Positions 1 to 5,590 of a stretch of DNA of 17,331 nt are shown in pieces. Source of the DNA: Holtiella sp036655075 (GTDB taxonomy: Bacteria; Bacillota; Clostridia; Lachnospirales; Cellulosilyticaceae); contig NZ_JAVVQU010000052.1 of assembly GCF_036655075.1 (NCBI RefSeq), forward strand, positions 1 to 17,331, given 5' to 3'. Made by a program: the position numbers and the translations under genes. Below the pieces are notes generated by a model, which had not been told where the DNA came from, did no database searches, and saw only the letters and a list, made by a program, of their open reading frames with translations. Positions within the stretch are counted from its first letter, which is position 1. Each line of letters begins with the position of its first letter.

Positions 1-50
1 ACTTAGGATCTAGCGCCATTGGCGTGGGGGTTCGACTCCCTTCACCCGCA
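1..50 (+). tRNA. tRNA-Leu (anticodon UAG), 3' part only
   Basis: The window opens inside the anticodon arm. The anticodon loop is CTTAGGA with TAG at 4-6, followed by a long variable arm (CGCC/GGCG, 14-24) typical of class II tRNAs such as Leu, a T-arm with TTCGACT, the acceptor strand CACCCGC and discriminator A at 50. No CCA is encoded. The 5' half lies outside the window. Confidence 0.9.
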
Positions 51-82
51 TTTTTAAAATTCAATAAATAACGCATTAACAT

Positions 83-153
83 GCGGGTGTAGTTCAATGG
101 TAGAACACCAGCCTTCCAAGCTGGCCACGTGGGTTCGATTCCCATCACCCGCT
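83..153 (+). tRNA. tRNA-Gly (anticodon UCC)
   Basis: The acceptor stem GCGGGTG pairs with CACCCGC (146-152) and the discriminator is T153. The anticodon stem CCAGC/GCTGG encloses CTTCCAA, giving anticodon TCC. The T-loop is TTCGATT. It lies 32 bases after the tRNA-Leu and no CCA is encoded. Confidence 0.97.
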
Positions 154-157
154 TTAT

Positions 158-231
<74 letters not shown>

Positions 232-237
232 CTGTAT

Positions 238-309
238 AGGGTTATCGCCAAGCGGTAAGGCACAGGATTTTGATTCCTGCATTCGAAGGTTCGAATCCTT
301 CTAGCCCTG
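238..309 (+). tRNA. tRNA-Gln (anticodon UUG)
   Basis: The acceptor stem AGGGTTA pairs with TAGCCCT (302-308), discriminator G309. The anticodon stem CAGGA/TCCTG encloses TTTTGAT, so the anticodon is TTG. It is the last gene of the Leu-Gly-Arg-Gln cluster, followed by a terminator. It is nearly identical to the separately transcribed tRNA-Gln-CUG at 403-474, differing at seven positions. Confidence 0.96.
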
Positions 310-320
310 TATTAAAAAAA

Positions 321-349
321 TAGACTACTTCGGGAGTCTATTTTTTTTT
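321..349 (+). terminator. Rho-independent terminator of the first tRNA operon
   Basis: Stem TAGACTAC/GGAGTCTA with one A-G mismatch, a TTCG tetraloop, then nine T at 341-349. It ends the Leu-Gly-Arg-Gln transcript directly before the promoter of the next tRNA. Confidence 0.9.
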
Positions 350-355
350 ATCCTC

Positions 356-384
356 TTGAATTTTTGGAATTTATATGATAAAAT
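356..384 (+). promoter_or_regulatory. Sigma-A promoter of tRNA-Gln-CUG
   Basis: The -35 box is TTGAAT (356-361), the spacer is 17 bases and the -10 box is TAAAAT (379-384), preceded by an extended TGA. The predicted start near 391 lies about 12 bases before the mature tRNA. The promoter sits immediately after the previous operon's T-tract. Confidence 0.75.
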
Positions 385-402
385 TATAAAAGTTAAACAT
401 AT

Positions 403-474
403 TGGGTTGTCGCCAAGCGGTAAGGCACAGGATTCTGACTCCTGCATCCGAAGGTTCGAATCCTTCCAGCCCAG
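403..474 (+). tRNA. tRNA-Gln (anticodon CUG)
   Basis: The acceptor stem TGGGTTG pairs with CAGCCCA (467-473), discriminator G474. The anticodon stem CAGGA/TCCTG encloses TTCTGAC, so the anticodon is CTG. Compared with the Gln-UUG gene at 238-309, pairs 1:72 and 7:66 have changed in a compensated way (A-U to U-A, A-U to G-C). Both copies therefore look functional, and one probably arose from the other by duplication. Confidence 0.96.
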
Positions 475-838
475 TTAAAGTATTAGGAATAAAGGTTTTT
501 AAAGAAAAAGGTCACTTTTAAGAGACAGGATTTTTTATCAGTTTTATACGAATCTTGTATTAAAAAAAAGGGGCTTTTTTTATGGTAATAACAAGTCACA
601 GAGTTGAAAGTATAAGATTTTTAGAAGGTGAAAGCCTTGATTTTTGTAATAGTAGGCTTAGAATGGGGATATAGTGAAAAAAGATTAAATTATTCAAGCC
701 TGTACTAGCTAAGGTGAGGGAGAGTAAAGGGTGCTATTCGGAGGAGATAGTAAATATATTGGTGAAATATATAGATAAAATTTTTCTGTAAATCGACCTA
801 TAATATGTTAATATAAAACATATAACTATAGTTATTAC
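475..838. other. Gene-poor intergenic region
   Basis: I see no convincing gene in this stretch between tRNA-Gln-CUG and the sulfite reductase unit. It holds a weak terminator-like element at 563-581, a short unsupported ORF at 582-674, an inverted repeat AAGCCT/AGGCTT near 630-661, and an isolated GGAGGAG near 740 with no good ORF behind it. Composition is strongly AT-rich. A small RNA or a decayed gene cannot be excluded. Confidence 0.5.
563..581 (+). terminator. Weak terminator-like hairpin after tRNA-Gln-CUG
   Basis: Seven A plus G (563-570) can pair with C plus seven T (574-581) around a GGG loop. The stem is almost all A-U, so it is weak. It is the only element in the 360 bases after the tRNA that could end its transcript. 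Confidence 0.35.
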
Positions 839-864
839 TTGATGATTGTTATAGTTACTAAAAT
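822..864 (+). promoter_or_regulatory. Palindromic operator-like site with candidate -10 box
   Basis: ATAACTATAGTTAT (822-835) is a perfect 14-base palindrome with the TAAC-N4-GTTA geometry bound by CRP/FNR-family dimers. The half-motif TATAGTTA (827-834) recurs at 850-857. A -10-like TAAAAT lies at 859-864 without a well-spaced -35 box. A start near 870-871 would put the palindrome centre near -41.5, the class II activator position. A second -10-like TATAAT is at 887-892. The regulator identity is inference. Confidence 0.45.
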
Positions 865-925
865 ATTTAATTTAAGTACTGTAAAGTATAATGGTAATAA
901 GCATAATAGCATAAGGAGGACAACA

Positions 926-1585
926 ATGGGCGATTTATTAGAAAAAGGTGCAGTACTTCAACGTGATAAGGAGACTTATGCAATAGCACCCCATTTGACA
1001 GGGGGACTTGTAACCCCGGAGCAATTAAGAAAGATTGCAGATGTGGCAGAAAAATATGGAGCTGCAGCACTTAAGGTGACGGCGGCACAGCGTATTGCAC
1101 TAGTAGGTATTAAAGAAAATGACTTAGATGCAGTATGGGAAGATTTAGGTATGAAGCCAGGTGCGGCTATCGGATTATGTGTTCGCAGTGTTAAAATATG
1201 TCCAGGAACTACTTTTTGTAAAAAAGGGTTAAATGATTCTGTAGGCGTAGGCGCAAAACTAGATGGGCTTTACCACGGACAAAATTTACCAAACAAACTT
1301 AAAATAGGTGTAAGTGGATGTCCTCATAGCTGTTCAGATAGTCATACAAGAGATATCGGACTCATTGGTGTGACTAAAGGGTGGCGTGTCTATGTAGGTG
1401 GTAAAGGCGGGGCAAGGCCAAGACTTGGAGATTTGTTTGTGCCTCTTATAGAAGAAGAAAAGTTATTCTCACTTGTTGAAAAGATTGTAGACGTGTACGC
1501 TCAAAATGGGCAAGGTCATGAACGTCTTGGAGATTATATTGACCGAGTAGGTTTAGAAGTATTTAAGGAACAAGTTGGTGTGTAA
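926..1585 (+). CDS. Small siroheme/[4Fe-4S] sulfite or nitrite reductase-like protein
   Basis: This 219-residue protein is a single nitrite/sulfite reductase unit. It has an N-terminal ferredoxin-like half domain (about residues 10-70, with the run IAPHLTGGLVTPEQLR) and a 4Fe-4S/siroheme domain with CPGTTFC (C-x5-C) and GCPHSC (C-x3-C), the four cluster ligands of this family. Its length matches the low-molecular-weight assimilatory-type sulfite reductases of anaerobes, about half a standard enzyme. The expected reaction is six-electron reduction of sulfite or nitrite in the cytoplasm; which substrate cannot be read from the sequence. No electron-donor flavoprotein or siroheme synthesis gene is adjacent. 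The frame is open back to a TTG at 839, but ATG 926 is chosen because AAGGAGGA (913-920) sits just before it and homology-like sequence starts there. A palindromic site lies upstream. Confidence 0.85.
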   Translation: MGDLLEKGAVLQRDKETYAIAPHLTGGLVTPEQLRKIADVAEKYGAAALKVTAAQRIALVGIKENDLDAVWEDLGMKPGAAIGLCVRSVKICPGTTFCKKGLNDSVGVGAKLDGLYHGQNLPNKLKIGVSGCPHSCSDSHTRDIGLIGVTKGWRVYVGGKGGARPRLGDLFVPLIEEEKLFSLVEKIVDVYAQNGQGHERLGDYIDRVGLEVFKEQVGV

Positions 1586-1600
1586 CCAATTGGGATAAAG

Positions 1601-1658
1601 ATAGAGAAGGAGTACAGCAATAGGTGAAAGCCTTTGTAGTACTCCTTCTCTATTTTTT
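1601..1658 (+). terminator. Long hairpin with T-tract after the sulfite reductase gene
   Basis: A perfect 15-base stem (1601-1615 with 1639-1653), a 23-base loop and a run of six T (1653-1658) form a strong intrinsic terminator 15 bases after the stop codon. The left arm contains the AAGGAG ribosome binding site and the loop contains the GTG start of the interrupted gene at 1624-1950, so the structure would also mask that start. Confidence 0.85.
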
Positions 1659-1950
1659 GGGATTATTACTTATTATCTTTAACTTCTATTTAGGGTTTAA
1701 TCGTTAGAATATAGATTTACTGCCCAATACAGTGGGATATATTTTGATAGGCATAGCCTTTCAAGCGTTAGCGGTTAAAGAAGCTAAATTTGAAAAAGGG
1801 CTATGGTGTGTAGGTATAAGTTTAATTTTGCATGTGGTACAGTTGTGTATAGGTTCACAAACAGAGCATATAGGTTTGTTGAGTATGGCTATTGTACAAA
1901 TTGTATTCTTATGCATTTTAAATCGTATGAAAAAAGAGATTGATAAATAA
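1624..1950 (+). pseudogene. Small multi-pass membrane protein gene interrupted by an in-frame TAG
   Basis: Reading from GTG 1624, the frame encodes a hydrophobic segment (about residues 3-23), then TAG at codon 28 (1705-1707), then continues in the same frame to TAA at 1950. The sequence straight after the TAG, IDLLPNTVGYILIGIA, resembles the I-D-x-L-P-x-x-x-G-Y-I-L-I motif found after the first membrane segment of small clostridial membrane proteins. The two sides therefore look like one protein of about 107 residues with four membrane segments (about 3-23, 37-52, 60-77, 84-100). AAGGAG at 1607-1612 lies 11 bases before the GTG. Only one base is needed to restore the frame, so this is a young nonsense mutation, a sequencing error, or, less likely, a readthrough codon. 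The 72-codon remainder from GTG 1732 lacks a ribosome binding site. Function unknown. Confidence 0.65.
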
Positions 1951-2194
1951 TGCCCATAAATCCTAATAGAAGTAAGCCAAGTATGACATAACTAAAGAGA
2001 ATAAGACTGCTTGAAGATAAGCTATTTTGCATAACTTCTTGATATTTATATAGCATTAATTAGAGCATAGTTCAAAGTGTTTGATTATTCTTGTGATCGT
2101 AAAAATATAAGATTACTTTAAATAACTTCAGGGGCTTAAATAGTTGTTAGAAATCCTAAAGATATAAGGTGCCTCTATCAGAACAATAGGAGAT
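1951..2194. other. Intergenic region without a supported gene
   Basis: This AT-rich stretch lies between the interrupted membrane gene and the paired terminators. I find no coding region with a good ribosome binding site on the plus strand. A 47-codon minus-strand ORF (1889-2032) with one hydrophobic segment overlaps the end of the membrane gene but has only AGAAG before its ATG. Confidence 0.45.
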
Positions 2195-2246
2195 AAAAAA
2201 TAAGTGTAAATGTTGCCACATAGAGTGGATTAACATTTACACTTAT
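2195..2246 (-). terminator. Terminator of the CYTH gene (minus strand)
   Basis: A 15-base perfect stem (2200-2214 with 2232-2246) is continued by an inner CCAC/GTGG stem (2216-2219 with 2225-2228). On the minus strand it is followed by a T-run (complement of A 2195-2200). It lies 48 bases beyond the CYTH stop codon. Confidence 0.8.
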
Positions 2247-2257
2247 ACTGAAATAAG

Positions 2258-2291
2258 GCTCTGTTACACATCAGGTGTATAGAGCTTTTTT
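2258..2291 (+). terminator. Plus-strand terminator facing the CYTH gene
   Basis: GCTCT-GT-TACAC pairs with GTGTA-T-AGAGC around an ATCAG loop, with six T at 2286-2291. It stops plus-strand transcription just before the convergent CYTH gene. The nearest plus-strand gene is the interrupted membrane gene 300 bases upstream. Confidence 0.7.
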
Positions 2292-2293
2292 AG

Positions 2294-2746
2294 TTAACTT
2301 GGCATACCATATACTGAAAGATAATTGTTTTTATAACGATTGTCATGAGTGATATCAGCTCCAAACCAGTCAGGTGGAGTAAAATTAGAGGCATCCATTG
2401 GAGAAGGGAATTCCACTTCTACGGTAAGTAAGCCTTCTAAACGTCCGGCGTAAATATCAAGTTCAGCAGTGAGGTCACCTTCAAGAGGGATAAAGTAGCG
2501 TATTTTTTCCACTGGAGGGTTGTCTACTTTATTCCAAAGTGCATCGCATTGCTCCTTGGTGATGCCGAGTTCAAATTCTTCGCGAATCATATGACCTTGA
2601 GATTTAAGACATACACAACAGGTGTCATTCATCTGTCTAATTCTAATAACGGGGTCTGTAGAAATATAACCTTGCTTGATTCTTTTTCTAGGATATAACT
2701 TGAGGTCGGGAAGTTCTTTAATTAAAAATTTGCGTTCAATCTCCAT
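2294..2746 (-). CDS. CYTH domain (triphosphate tunnel metalloenzyme) protein
   Basis: This 150-residue protein begins MEIERKFLI, the E-x-E-x-K signature (E2, E4, K6) that opens the CYTH beta-barrel tunnel and binds metal and triphosphate. Further charged strand motifs follow: RIRQ near 35-38, CLKSQG near 46-51, and acidic strands AELDIYAG and VEVEF in the second half. The length is typical of bacterial stand-alone CYTH proteins. Family members hydrolyse inorganic or thiamine triphosphate or, less often, cyclise ATP; which applies here cannot be said. The start is supported by AGGAGG eight bases upstream on the minus strand. It is monocistronic, with its own promoter and terminator. Confidence 0.88.
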   Translation of the reverse strand: MEIERKFLIKELPDLKLYPRKRIKQGYISTDPVIRIRQMNDTCCVCLKSQGHMIREEFELGITKEQCDALWNKVDNPPVEKIRYFIPLEGDLTAELDIYAGRLEGLLTVEVEFPSPMDASNFTPPDWFGADITHDNRYKNNYLSVYGMPS

Positions 2747-2780
2747 AACGACTACCTCCTCTTTTATACTTCTTGTCTTT

Positions 2781-2789
2781 ATTGTAGCA
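2781..2789 (-). promoter_or_regulatory. Extended -10 promoter of the CYTH gene
   Basis: Read on the minus strand, TGC-TACAAT is an extended -10 box about 35 bases before the start codon. No good -35 box at 17 bases is visible; TTTACA is present at only 13 bases. Confidence 0.45.
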
Positions 2790-2828
2790 TAAAATATGGT
2801 GTAAAAATAGATTGAAAAATAGATAGAT

Positions 2829-2857
2829 TTTATAAGATAATTATAGTATTTTATACT
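2829..2857 (+). promoter_or_regulatory. Candidate promoter of the DJ-1/PfpI gene
   Basis: TTTATA (2829-2834), a 17-base spacer and TATACT (2852-2857) form a moderate sigma-A promoter about 78 bases before the start codon. It is divergent from the CYTH promoter. Confidence 0.45.
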
Positions 2858-2935
2858 ACATGTATCGTTGTGGTACAGGGGTAAATGTGATAAGATAAGG
2901 AATAGAGATAGAATCTACTAAAAGAGGTGACATAA

Positions 2936-3478
2936 ATGAAAGTTGTTGTATTTTTTGCTACAGGATATGAGGAAGTTGAAGCACTTAGTGTAGTAGACGT
3001 GTTAAGAAGAGGTGGCGTAGAAGTCATTATGGCAGGTGTTGACGGGGATGTTGTAGCAAGTGCACGTCAAATTAAAATTCAAATGGATCAAAAAGCTGAA
3101 GATATAAACTACGATGAAATAGATATGGTTGTATTACCAGGAGGCCTTCCAGGTGTAGATAACCTTTATGCAAGTGAACTTGTAAAAAATAAAGTTTTAG
3201 AATTTAAAGCAGCCAATAAATGGATTGGGGCAATTTGTGCAGGACCAAGTGTACTTGGTAAATTTGGTGTACTAGAAGGAGAAAACGCAACTTGTTACCC
3301 TGGATTTGAACAATACTTACATGGAGCAACACATGTTGAAGACCGTACAGTAGTAAGCAATAAGATTGTAACAGGTAAAGGTGCTGGTGCATCTTTCGAA
3401 TTTGCACTTCAAATCTTAGAAATTGCTGCAGGTAAAGAAAAAGCAGAACAAATCAAAAATGCAATGATTATTCTTTAA
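2936..3478 (+). CDS. DJ-1/PfpI family protein
   Basis: This 180-residue protein has the DJ-1/ThiJ/PfpI alpha-beta fold signatures: MKVVVFFATGYEEVEA at the N terminus, where E15 corresponds to DJ-1 Glu18; VVLPGG at 65-70; and the nucleophile elbow AICAGP with C101, corresponding to DJ-1 Cys106. The length equals the DJ-1 subfamily. Members are described as glyoxalase III/deglycase-like or chaperone-like cysteine enzymes that respond to oxidative or carbonyl stress in the cytoplasm; the actual activity here is not determined. GAGGTGA at 2924-2930 supports ATG 2936. It stands alone, divergent from the CYTH gene and convergent with the gene at 3562-3993. Confidence 0.92.
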   Translation: MKVVVFFATGYEEVEALSVVDVLRRGGVEVIMAGVDGDVVASARQIKIQMDQKAEDINYDEIDMVVLPGGLPGVDNLYASELVKNKVLEFKAANKWIGAICAGPSVLGKFGVLEGENATCYPGFEQYLHGATHVEDRTVVSNKIVTGKGAGASFEFALQILEIAAGKEKAEQIKNAMIIL

Positions 3479-3513
3479 GAATAAAATTGTTAAAATCTGG
3501 ATAGATTATAAGA

Positions 3514-3548
3514 CAAGGGCTGTTACAGCAACGCTGTAACAGCCCTTG
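3514..3548. terminator. Strong hairpin between convergent genes, without a T-tract
   Basis: A perfect 16-base stem (3514-3529 with 3533-3548) closes a three-base AAC loop. It lies 36 bases after the DJ-1 stop and 14 bases beyond the stop of the convergent gene. Neither strand has a clean T-run after the stem, so it may terminate poorly or serve mainly as an RNA-end stabiliser for both transcripts. Confidence 0.5.
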
Positions 3549-3561
3549 AAAATTCATACCA

Positions 3562-3993
3562 TCACTTAGTCTGACTACCTAAAACAAGAATTGTGGTTGG
3601 AATATGACCAAATACATCCATTATTTCATCTGGAGCTATGTAGCATTTACCTAGCGTACTAAATGCTGCTTGAACTTTAGTTAAGTTAAGTTCATAAATA
3701 TAAGCAATCATTTCAGGTGTATAAGTTTGGGAGAACGTATACTTCCATTGGCGCTTTATAAGCCTACATATATAACTTGAAGCATGAGAAACAATTGTAA
3801 AAAAGTCAACAAGTGTTATATGAGTAATCCTATGCTCCTCCATTAAATCCGTTACTTCCTGTGTGGGCATACCTAAGATAAGAGCAACCTCTATAGGGTT
3901 ATACGGCGCATCATTGCTCTTTAAGAACAGATCAATACCCATAAGCTTGGGGGAGATATTTTGCATATAAATTTGTTTAAAGCTAACATCCAT
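3562..3993 (-). CDS. Unrecognised 143-residue protein with an internal repeat
   Basis: I do not recognise this family. The frame is open to 4062, but ATG 3993 is chosen because AAAGGAT lies about nine bases before it on the minus strand and the upstream codons look non-coding. The protein has no signal peptide or clear membrane segment. Residues 31-56 (YNPIEVALILGMPTQEV...) and 91-116 (YTPEMIAYIYELNLTKV...) share the pattern Y-x-P-x-x-[VI]-A-x-I-x-x-x-x-x-x-x-V, which suggests two copies of a small helical, perhaps helix-turn-helix-like, module. A basic stretch (RLIKRQWK, 77-84) lies between them. It is divergent from tig and convergent with the DJ-1 gene. Confidence 0.65.
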   Translation of the reverse strand: MDVSFKQIYMQNISPKLMGIDLFLKSNDAPYNPIEVALILGMPTQEVTDLMEEHRITHITLVDFFTIVSHASSYICRLIKRQWKYTFSQTYTPEMIAYIYELNLTKVQAAFSTLGKCYIAPDEIMDVFGHIPTTILVLGSQTK

Positions 3994-4150
3994 AAAGGTT
4001 ATCCTTTCTATGAATACGTACAAAACATCACATAAATTGATTATAAATGAATTTATAGGCACATACTATATGTAATACTTGGAACTTTATTATGGCGTTA
4101 TCTAATAAAATTTTACAAATCAGGAATACAAGTAGATTTTGGGAAGTTTC

Positions 4151-4161
4151 TATGCTATAAT
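4151..4161 (+). promoter_or_regulatory. Extended -10 promoter of the tig-clpP-clpX unit
   Basis: TATGC precedes a consensus TATAAT (4156-4161), giving a TGC extended -10. The -35 position (TAGATT, 4133-4138, 17-base spacer) is poor. The predicted start near 4168 gives a leader of about 70 bases. No CIRCE or CtsR operator is visible nearby. Confidence 0.6.
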
Positions 4162-4236
4162 AATTGAATGTTAATTTATAATGCAATATTTACGCTTAAA
4201 CATAACGAATTTTAAAATCCAAGGAGGATCATTTGA

Positions 4237-5535
4237 ATGAATACAGAAGTAAAAGTACTAGAAAATAGCATCGTAGCACTTACAGTAGAGGTTGGCCAAG
4301 AGGTTGTAGCTGCAGCGGTAAACAAAGCATACAACGAAATGAAAAAAGATTTCAACATGCCAGGTTTCCGTAAAGGTAAAGTACCTAAAGCTATGGTTGA
4401 AAAAATGTATGGTCCAGAAGTATTCTTTAACAAAGCAGCAGATATCATCATTGATGATACATTAGGAAAAGCTGTAGAAGAAAATAAAATTGCTATGGCA
4501 GCACGCCTTCGTCAAGGAGATGTAGAAGTAGCTGAAATGTCAAAAGAAGGCATGAAATATATTGCACACATCACAGTTAGACCAGAAGTGGAACTTGGTG
4601 AATACAAAAACCTTACAGTAGAAGTTGCAAAAGTTGAAGTTAGCGATGAAGATGTAGATATGGCAATCAACGCTGAAGCAGAAAAAAATGCGCGTGAAAT
4701 TACAGTAGCTGATCGTGCTGTACAACCACAAGACAAAGTTGTTGTTGACTTTGAAGGATTTGTAGATGGTGAAGCATTCGAAGGTGGTAAAGGTGAAGAT
4801 TACACATTAGTAATTGGTTCAAAAACATTTATCGACAACTTCGAAGACCAATTAATCGGAGCTGAAATCGGTAAAGAAGTAGAAGTAAACGTTACATTCC
4901 CAGCTGAATACCACTCAGCAGAATTAGCAGGTAAACCAGCTATGTTCAAAGTAACAGTTAAAGAAATCAAAGTTAAAGAACTTCCAGCAATTAATGATGA
5001 TTTTGCAGCAGACGTTTCAGAATTTGAAACATTAGCTGATTACAAAGCAGATATCAAAGCAAAACTTACAACAGAAAAAGAAACAAGCTACACATCAGAA
5101 GTAGAAAACCAAGCTATCCAACAAGCTGTAGACAATGCACAACTTACAGTTCCAAACAACATGATCGAAGATCAAGTGGATAGAAGCATTAAAGAATTCG
5201 AAATGCGTATGAAACAACAAGGTCTTGAACTTGCTCAATACTTACAATTCACAGGTATGGACATGGACAAATTCCGTGAAAACTTCAGAAAAGATGCTGA
5301 GTTCCAATTACGTTCAAGAGAAGTTTTAGAAAAAATCGTTGCAGTTGAAAACATTGAAGTAACAGAAGAAGAAGTTCTTGCAGAAGTTGAAAAACTTGCA
5401 GCGCGTTACAAAATGGAAGTAGAAGAACTTAAAAAATCATTTGGTGCTTACGAAAGAGAAATGTTAAGCTCAGACCTTAGAGTACAAAAAGCAGCTGAAC
5501 TTATCACTTCAACAGCAAAAGTAGAAACAAAATAA
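4237..5535 (+). CDS. tig: Trigger factor (ribosome-associated chaperone and prolyl isomerase)
   Basis: Trigger factor binds the ribosome exit tunnel and shields nascent chains. The 432 residues match the family length and its three parts: an N-terminal ribosome-binding domain with the signature loop GFRKGKVP at 43-50; an FKBP-type isomerase domain (about 160-245) with DFEGFVDGEAFEGG and IGSKTFIDNFEDQLIG; and a helical C-terminal chaperone domain (about 260-432) rich in charged helices. In the FKBP loop the common F-I-P-G-F is F-I-D-N-F here, a mild departure. Codon choice favours TTC, AAC, ATC and GAA/AAA more than neighbouring genes, as expected for high expression. AAGGAGG (4221-4227) precedes ATG 4237. 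It is first in a tig-clpP-clpX cluster with no terminator before clpP. Confidence 0.98.
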   Translation: MNTEVKVLENSIVALTVEVGQEVVAAAVNKAYNEMKKDFNMPGFRKGKVPKAMVEKMYGPEVFFNKAADIIIDDTLGKAVEENKIAMAARLRQGDVEVAEMSKEGMKYIAHITVRPEVELGEYKNLTVEVAKVEVSDEDVDMAINAEAEKNAREITVADRAVQPQDKVVVDFEGFVDGEAFEGGKGEDYTLVIGSKTFIDNFEDQLIGAEIGKEVEVNVTFPAEYHSAELAGKPAMFKVTVKEIKVKELPAINDDFAADVSEFETLADYKADIKAKLTTEKETSYTSEVENQAIQQAVDNAQLTVPNNMIEDQVDRSIKEFEMRMKQQGLELAQYLQFTGMDMDKFRENFRKDAEFQLRSREVLEKIVAVENIEVTEEEVLAEVEKLAARYKMEVEELKKSFGAYEREMLSSDLRVQKAAELITSTAKVETK

Positions 5536-5590
5536 TTTATATAAAATACTGTATAAAAGAACAAAATAGAAAGCGTTGGGAGGGTGAAAA

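Noticed and set aside
582..674. 30-codon ORF after the weak hairpin at 563-581
   Set aside because: There is no proper ribosome binding site, the start abuts the T-tract, and the sequence resembles nothing I know.
839..925. TTG 839 as the start of the sulfite reductase gene
   Set aside because: The extra 29 codons overlap promoter-like sequence and are not family-like, whereas AAGGAGGA sits right before ATG 926.
3994..4062. Upstream start (4062) for the minus-strand gene before tig
   Set aside because: No ribosome binding site lies before it, and AAAGGAT supports ATG 3993.
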